Of a stretch of DNA of 64,000 bases, positions 59,698-64,000 are shown piece after piece (the first letter of the stretch is position 1; the number at the start of each line of letters is the position of its first letter). The notes under the pieces were generated by a model. That model ran no database searches and was not told the origin of the DNA. It saw nothing but the letters and a program-made list of their open reading frames with translations. This stretch comes from Mycobacterium sp. 852014-50255_SCH5639931 (lineage in GTDB: Bacteria; Actinomycetota; Actinomycetes; Mycobacteriales; Mycobacteriaceae): assembly GCF_001665605.1 (NCBI RefSeq), contig NZ_LZSV01000011.1:186001-250000 (forward strand). The letters are read 5' to 3'. The translations under genes were made by a program, and so were the position numbers.

Positions 59698-60165
59698 ATG
59701 CCCGACATGGAAATCGAAGGCGCCGTGAGCGCCACGCGCGTCATCGCGGCCAACGCCGCGCGAATCTTCGAACTGATCGCCGATCCCGCCCGCCAGCCGA
59801 GCTGGGATGGGAACAACAACCTCGCCTCGGCCGCCCCGGGTCAGCGGGTCCGTGCGGTCGGTGACGTGTTCAAGACGACGCTGACGAACGGCGCTGTGCG
59901 TGAGAACCACGTCGTGGAATTCGTCGAGGGCAGCAAAATCGCTTGGTGCCCAGCCGAACCCAGGAAGCAGCCGCCCGGCCACCTGTGGCGGTGGGAGCTC
60001 AGCCCGGTGAACGCCGAGCTCACCACGGTGACACACACCTACGATTGGACGGCACTGGCCGACCCAACCCGCCTCGAGCGCGCTCGCGCGACGACGCCGG
60101 ACATGTTGCGCGAATCCATGGACCGGCTTGCCGTGGTCGCGCAGGCCCCCGACTCGGGAGGGTAA
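59698..60165 (+). CDS. SRPBCC (START-like) family protein
   Basis: Helix-grip-fold protein of 155 residues. EGAVSATRVIAANAARIFELIADPARQPSWDG (7-38), VRENHVVEFVEGSKIAWCPAE and HLWRWELSPVNAELTTVTHTYDWT (about 94-117) are the SRPBCC hallmarks. It presumably binds a hydrophobic ligand; no catalytic residues are evident. The ATG at 59698 is used; an in-frame TTG lies four codons upstream. Distantly similar in layout to the SRPBCC gene at 37215. It converges with a methyltransferase gene. Confidence 0.85.
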   Translation: MPDMEIEGAVSATRVIAANAARIFELIADPARQPSWDGNNNLASAAPGQRVRAVGDVFKTTLTNGAVRENHVVEFVEGSKIAWCPAEPRKQPPGHLWRWELSPVNAELTTVTHTYDWTALADPTRLERARATTPDMLRESMDRLAVVAQAPDSGG

Positions 60166-60183
60166 GGCGAAAGCGCGCCGGAC

Positions 60184-60930
60184 TCAGCCGTTCTTGCCGC
60201 GCACCCACTGAACCGTGCCGAGGCTTTTCACCCGCACGCTGACGAACCCGCGGTCTTCCAGAATGTCGGCGATCTCGTCCTCGTCGAAGACATGCGCCCC
60301 CATGTTCGGCAGCCTCTGGAACAGCCGGGCGGCCGGACCGACGGTGGGGACCATGACGGCGAGCCTCCCGCCCGGTCGCAGCACCCGCGCCATCTCGCCG
60401 AGGGCCGCCGCCGGATCCGGAACCAGTTGCAAGACGGCCGTCGAGATGACGGCGTCCACCGTGTCGTCGCGCAGCGGAAGTCGTTGCGCGTCGGCCTTGA
60501 TGAAGCCGACCTGCGGCCCCGCTTCGTTGCGGACCGCGCGGGCGAGCATGGCCTCGGAGATGTCGATCCCCAGGGCCAGCCCGTCCGGACCGGCCGCGCG
60601 CGCCAGGGAGGCGGTGACGTTGCCAGGGCCCGAGCCGACGTCCAGCGCGATGCCGCCCGGCGGGATGTTCAACCACTCGAGGGGTGTCTGCCACGCGGCG
60701 ATCAGCCGCCGCGACAGGGCCTGGGCGTTGTCGTAGAGCATCGACCCGATCGGTGACGCCCACGCGGCCTGGATCGGTCCGGTGTTTTTCGCGACGCGTT
60801 CGTCCTCGTCGGATCCGCTGCCGAGCAGGTCGAGATAGCCCTTGCTCACGTCGGGATCCGCCGGCGGATCGGCGAGCAGATCCAGCGCTCGACGCAGCGC
60901 GGGAGGCAGCGACACGTGCACATCAGTCAT
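60184..60930 (-). CDS. class I SAM-dependent methyltransferase (UbiE/COQ5-like)
   Basis: Methyltransferase of 248 residues from ATG 60930, which has AAAGGAG 5-6 nt ahead; an ATG at 60948 would add six residues. An N-terminal helical region carries DVSKGYLDLLG (about 27-37). GIALDVGSGPGNVTASLAR is the SAM loop (motif I, about 93-111), LGIDISEAML the acidic loop, and LPLRDDTVDAVISTAVLQLVPDPAAALGEMARVLRPGG the core. The family methylates quinones, lipids or small hydrophobic acceptors; target unknown. It lies 107 bp downstream of lipJ on the same strand. Confidence 0.88.
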   Translation of the reverse strand: MTDVHVSLPPALRRALDLLADPPADPDVSKGYLDLLGSGSDEDERVAKNTGPIQAAWASPIGSMLYDNAQALSRRLIAAWQTPLEWLNIPPGGIALDVGSGPGNVTASLARAAGPDGLALGIDISEAMLARAVRNEAGPQVGFIKADAQRLPLRDDTVDAVISTAVLQLVPDPAAALGEMARVLRPGGRLAVMVPTVGPAARLFQRLPNMGAHVFDEDEIADILEDRGFVSVRVKSLGTVQWVRGKNG

Positions 60931-61037
60931 GCATACTCCTTTGACCAAAAACCAAGCTATGCGCCGGAACTCGCCCGGAAAGCCGGGAGCCTGACTCCGC
61001 TGGGCCCCGATGGCAGCTTACGCCGAGCCGCGCCTGC

Positions 61038-62414
61038 TCACCGCCGGACGATCGCGTGCTCGCGCACCAGGGAGTACAGCCGCCAGTGGCCCGGCACGCC
61101 CTTCAGTGCGGTCTCGCCGCGGTCGCCGAAGCGGTGTCGCGACCCGGTGACGATGTCGCGCAGCGTCGAGGACACCAGCACTTCGCTGGGGCCGGCGAGT
61201 GCCGCCACCCGCGCGCCGATGTGGACGGCCATGCCGGCGACGTCTTTGCCGCGCACCTCCACTTCGCCCGCGTGAATGCCGACCCGCACCTCGATGCCCA
61301 GCACGCGGACCGCGTCGACGATGGCGTCGGCGCAGGCGATCGCGGCGCTCGGGCTGCTGAATGTGGCGACGAATCCGTCGCCGGCCGTGTTGACTTCGCG
61401 CCCGGCGAATCGCTGCAACTCGTGGCGCACCAGGATGTCGTGATTGTCGAGCAGGTCGCGCCAGCGGTGGTCGCCGAGCAGTGCGGCGCGCTCGGTGGAG
61501 CCGACGATGTCGGTGAAGACGATCGTGGTGAGCAGACGCTCGGCGTCGGAGCCGCCGCGCACACCGGTGATGAACTCCTCGATCTCGTCGAGAAGGGGCG
61601 CGGTGTCGCCCACCCAGTACAGGGTGTCCCCGCCCGGGCACTCGACGAGCCGTGCCCCGGGAATGTGCTCGGCGAGATACCGCGCGTGCCCGACGGGGCT
61701 GAAGCCGGGGTTGTCGCGATGCAGGATCAGGGTCGGCACGGCGACGCGGGGCAGTCGGTCGCGGACGTCGCCTTCCCTGACCTTGTTGATGAACGCGCGG
61801 GCCATGCTGGGTGACGCGGCGCGGTTTCCGGCCATGTCCCACCACGCACGAAACGCGTCGTCGCCCGCCGCGGAGGGCGCGATGATGCCGAGCATGTCGA
61901 AACCCTGCTCGACGGCGTCCGGCTCCATCCCGACCGTCGTGAAGCGGTCGGCATCGTCGAGGTCACTGCCGATGGGGTAATCGGGACCCCGCAGCGTGCG
62001 GGCCGCGCCGTTGGAAATGACGAGGCTGTTCACCCGGTCGGAATGGTCGGCCGCCAGAACGACGCCGGCCAACGACGTGAAACCCGGGGCGAAGACGGTC
62101 GCACGCTCGCATCCCACCGCGTTCATGACCGCGATGGCGTCCTGCGCCCAGGACTCCGGGCCGAGCATGTCCAGCGACGGCACCCGCGAGGACAGGCCGA
62201 TGCCGCGCTGGTCGAACCGGATCACCCGGCAGAACGATGCGAGCCGGCGATGAAAGCGGTACATCGACGGCTCGAGGTCGACGCAGTCGATCGGGATTAA
62301 CGGGCCCGGCAGCACCAGCAGGTCGATCGGGCCATCGCCGAAGACCTGATAGGCGATGTCGATCTCGCCGCAACTGGCGTACCGGGTCCGCGGAGCCGCA
62401 GAACTCCCAGCCAC
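61038..62414 (-). CDS. lipJ: LipJ-like alpha/beta hydrolase-adenylate cyclase fusion
   Basis: Two-domain protein of 458 residues matching M. tuberculosis LipJ (Rv1900c) from end to end as I recall it. The N-terminal alpha/beta-hydrolase domain (1-285) has a degenerate nucleophile elbow ([10 protein letters not shown], 108-117). The C-terminal class III cyclase domain (about 290-450) keeps the metal aspartates FTDIVGST (Asp302) and TAGDGF (Asp346), while the residue usually Asn for transition-state binding is His in VHIGARV (397-403). Cytosolic cAMP production with a ligand-sensing hydrolase domain is the likely role. The TetR at 62455 lies upstream on the same strand. Confidence 0.9.
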   Translation of the reverse strand: MAGSSAAPRTRYASCGEIDIAYQVFGDGPIDLLVLPGPLIPIDCVDLEPSMYRFHRRLASFCRVIRFDQRGIGLSSRVPSLDMLGPESWAQDAIAVMNAVGCERATVFAPGFTSLAGVVLAADHSDRVNSLVISNGAARTLRGPDYPIGSDLDDADRFTTVGMEPDAVEQGFDMLGIIAPSAAGDDAFRAWWDMAGNRAASPSMARAFINKVREGDVRDRLPRVAVPTLILHRDNPGFSPVGHARYLAEHIPGARLVECPGGDTLYWVGDTAPLLDEIEEFITGVRGGSDAERLLTTIVFTDIVGSTERAALLGDHRWRDLLDNHDILVRHELQRFAGREVNTAGDGFVATFSSPSAAIACADAIVDAVRVLGIEVRVGIHAGEVEVRGKDVAGMAVHIGARVAALAGPSEVLVSSTLRDIVTGSRHRFGDRGETALKGVPGHWRLYSLVREHAIVRR

Positions 62415-62454
62415 GTATTCAGGCTAGTGCAGGTCACCGACAAGCCGGAACGGG

Positions 62455-63048
62455 TCAACCCCGGATGATCGGCACCAGATAGCGGGCGGCGTACTCGCGG
62501 ACGGCCGTGGAATCCGACGTGTCGAGCCGGTCGGTGGGAAACACGATGATGCCCAGGGCGACGCGAAGCAGGATGTCGGCGATGTTGGTCAGGTCGCGGT
62601 CGGGGATGTCGGCCCCGCACCGGCGCAGGGTGTGCGCGATCCCGTCGGCGAACTGACCGATGGGGAAGGCATGCGAGCGGGAGAACATCCCCAACAGCTC
62701 AGGTTCGCTGTCCGCGATCCGGGAGTACAGCGGGGAATCGTGGACCAGGCGCACCCCGAGCGCGAACGCCTCGATCACGGCCTGCTGCGGGTCGCAGCCC
62801 GTCGCGGCCCGGTCCAGTGTGGTGAAGAACGATTCGGCCTCACGCCGCACCACGTGCCCGAACAGGTCGTCCTTGGTGGGGAAGCGCCGGTAGATGGTGC
62901 TCCGGCTGACCCCGGCGCGCGCGGCGATGTCCTCGATGTTGGCCCGGCGCACGCCGTAGGTCTCGAAGACGACGCGCGCGGTGTCCAGGATGGTCCGGTC
63001 GAGGTCGGTCTTGTCGCCGAGATCGCCGGCAAGGCTGTGGTTCTGCAC
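62455..63048 (-). CDS. TetR family transcriptional regulator
   Basis: TetR protein of 197 residues, with helix-turn-helix at about 17-62 (DRTILDTARVVFETYGVRRANIEDIAARAGVSRSTIYRRFPTKDDLF) ending in IYRRF. The C-terminal domain (PELLGMFSRSHAFPIGQFADGIAHTLR) belongs to the group found beside mycobacterial MpaB/DUF2236 oxygenases. It is divergent from the oxygenase gene across a 26-bp inverted repeat and 40 bp upstream of lipJ, which may be in the same transcript. Confidence 0.9.
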   Translation of the reverse strand: MQNHSLAGDLGDKTDLDRTILDTARVVFETYGVRRANIEDIAARAGVSRSTIYRRFPTKDDLFGHVVRREAESFFTTLDRAATGCDPQQAVIEAFALGVRLVHDSPLYSRIADSEPELLGMFSRSHAFPIGQFADGIAHTLRRCGADIPDRDLTNIADILLRVALGIIVFPTDRLDTSDSTAVREYAARYLVPIIRG

Positions 63049-63091
63049 GGATTACGCCCCTCACGGCAGTCTCGGCACAACAACGCTCGTT

Positions 63092-63117
63092 TGACACAAA
63101 GATACGCATTTGTTTCA
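63092..63117. promoter_or_regulatory. 26-bp inverted repeat between TetR and MpaB-type gene
   Basis: TGACACAAA-GATACGCA-TTTGTTTCA has arms matching at 8 of 9 positions in the 114-bp divergent region. It overlaps a TTGACA hexamer (63091-63096). Inferred operator of the TetR at 62455. Confidence 0.65.
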
Positions 63118-63162
63118 CTGCTTCACAACGGGGTGTGCGCGCGTGGGGGCGAGGAGATTCGG

Positions 63163-64000
63163 ATGACAGCGCAATGGGCCGGCCAGGATTTCGACACCGG
63201 TGTGCGGGAGGCGCTGCCCATGCCGGTCGACGGGCCGGACGACGAAGCCGACGACTTCACGCGGCTGGGTCCCGAGTCGTTGATCTGGAAGTTCTACGGG
63301 GACAACCGCACCCAGTTCTTCGGGTTCCAGCGCACCGCCGGGGTCGAGAACTGCATCGAGCAGCTCGCCCAGGGCGTGCTCGACCACTCGGTCGTCTTCA
63401 GCGACACGTTGGGGCGGGCCAAGCGGACCGCGCCGCCGCTGATGAAGACCGTCTACTCCGACCAACCGCGCGAGTGGGGCCGCAAGGTCCGGGACTTCCA
63501 CAAGACGATCAAGGGCACCATCAGTGACGGCTCGAGGTATCACGCGCTGAATCCGGAGCTCTTCTACTGGGCGCACGCCAGCTTCGTCGATCAGGTCATC
63601 TACAACACCGACACGTTCATCCGCCGGCTGTCCCGTGCGGAGAAGGAGCAGATCTTCGACGAGGGCAAGGTGTGGTACGGCCTCTACGGGGTCAGCGACC
63701 GCGGCCAGCCGCAGACCTACGACGAGTTCCTCGCCTACTGGGACGAGATGCTCGAGCGGTTCGTCCCGCATAAGACCGTCCTGTACGGCACCGGCTACAT
63801 CAGGAAGGGGATTCCGGGCCCGCGCTGGATCCCCATGCCGATCTGGCGGGTTTTGTCATCGCCGCTCAACGCCTACACCCGCCTGGTCCTGGTCGGGACC
63901 ATGCCGCCGCAGATGCGCGAAGTCTGCCAGTTGGAGTGGAACACGAAGAAGGAGAAGCGTTTTCAGCGCTTCGCCGCCGCCATGCGCGCGCTCAACCCAC
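63163..64000 (+). CDS. MpaB/DUF2236 oxygenase, 3' end outside the window
   Basis: First 279 codons of a DUF2236 (oxygenase MpaB) protein that runs off the window. ATG at 63163 follows GAGGAG by 6 nt. Conserved segments are SLIWKFYGDNRTQFFGFQRTAG (heme or substrate loop), VFSDTLGRAKRT, and YWAHASFVDQVIYNT, where the histidine is a candidate heme ligand. MpaB cleaves C-C bonds of farnesyl side chains in mycophenolic acid synthesis, and latex-clearing relatives act on polyisoprenoids, so a lipophilic substrate is likely. Divergent from a TetR across a palindrome. Not reported as an open frame with a stop because it is truncated by the window edge. Confidence 0.85.
   Translation, partial: MTAQWAGQDFDTGVREALPMPVDGPDDEADDFTRLGPESLIWKFYGDNRTQFFGFQRTAGVENCIEQLAQGVLDHSVVFSDTLGRAKRTAPPLMKTVYSDQPREWGRKVRDFHKTIKGTISDGSRYHALNPELFYWAHASFVDQVIYNTDTFIRRLSRAEKEQIFDEGKVWYGLYGVSDRGQPQTYDEFLAYWDEMLERFVPHKTVLYGTGYIRKGIPGPRWIPMPIWRVLSSPLNAYTRLVLVGTMPPQMREVCQLEWNTKKEKRFQRFAAAMRALNP

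Noticed and set aside
1..64000. Search for tRNA, rRNA, CRISPR, insertion sequences, phage genes and origins
   Set aside because: No cloverleaf with conserved TPsiC loop, no direct-repeat array, no transposase or integrase frame and no clustered DnaA boxes were seen by eye; a profile search would be needed to exclude small RNAs.

Overview
The window is high-GC actinobacterial DNA that reads as a Mycobacterium chromosome, probably a slow-growing or environmental species. It carries an RND transporter of the MmpL type, a LipJ-like hydrolase/adenylate-cyclase fusion, an LpqC-like lipoprotein, a mycofactocin-coupled short-chain dehydrogenase, an F420-type LLM oxidoreductase, many acyl-CoA and ketone oxidation enzymes, and GTG/TTG starts with strong third-position GC. 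I see no rRNA, tRNA, CRISPR array, transposase, phage gene or replication origin. No gene-free stretch reaches 300 bases on the starts chosen here.

Region by region. 0-5 kb: class I aldolase, a three-repeat DUF190 protein, and a sulfotransferase/DUF1214 pair facing a TetR regulator across two tandem palindromes. 5-17.7 kb: a catabolic block of TetR, fused acyl-CoA dehydrogenase, thiolase-like plus DUF35, amidohydrolase, fused CaiB/BaiF CoA-transferase, an unknown 109-residue protein, a second thiolase-like plus DUF35 pair, PadR, and an acyl-CoA ligase on the other strand. An identical 19-bp operator-like site sits before both the dehydrogenase and the ligase, so one TetR may control both ends. 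17.7-25.7 kb: a frameshifted SDR, an alpha/beta hydrolase with its TetR, an MmpL transporter with its TetR, and an LpqC-like esterase with its MarR; each regulator faces its target across a clear palindrome. 25.7-33.5 kb: a large ATPase-LuxR regulator facing an FAD oxidase, a split-barrel flavin protein, a Tat-exported polysaccharide deacetylase and a membrane-anchored esterase. 33.6-36.1 kb: a copper P-type ATPase and chaperone behind a CsoR-type box. 36-39.7 kb: mycofactocin SDR, SRPBCC protein, and a TetR facing a peroxiredoxin-like/DUF417 pair. 39.6-47.5 kb: a frameshifted LLM oxidoreductase, two paralogous divergent TetRs, two Baeyer-Villiger-type monooxygenases, a zinc alcohol dehydrogenase and an SDR. 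47.5-64 kb: a Na/Ca-exchanger-like protein, a dehydrogenase/SnoaL/SDR operon opposite IclR and LysR regulators, MmgE/PrpD, DUF2127, a hotdog thioesterase, three SDR or SRPBCC genes, two methyltransferases, a CGNR regulator, LipJ with a TetR, and the 5' part of an MpaB-type oxygenase.

The genes fit a set of small, separately switched modules for uptake, activation, beta-oxidation-like degradation and ketone oxidation of lipophilic or cyclic compounds. Fourteen transcription factors (eight TetR, plus PadR, MarR, LuxR, IclR, LysR and CGNR) lie in 64 kb, and most control regions contain a legible palindrome. Two genes are broken by single-base indels and a third probably is, so either the assembly has indel errors or some modules are decaying.
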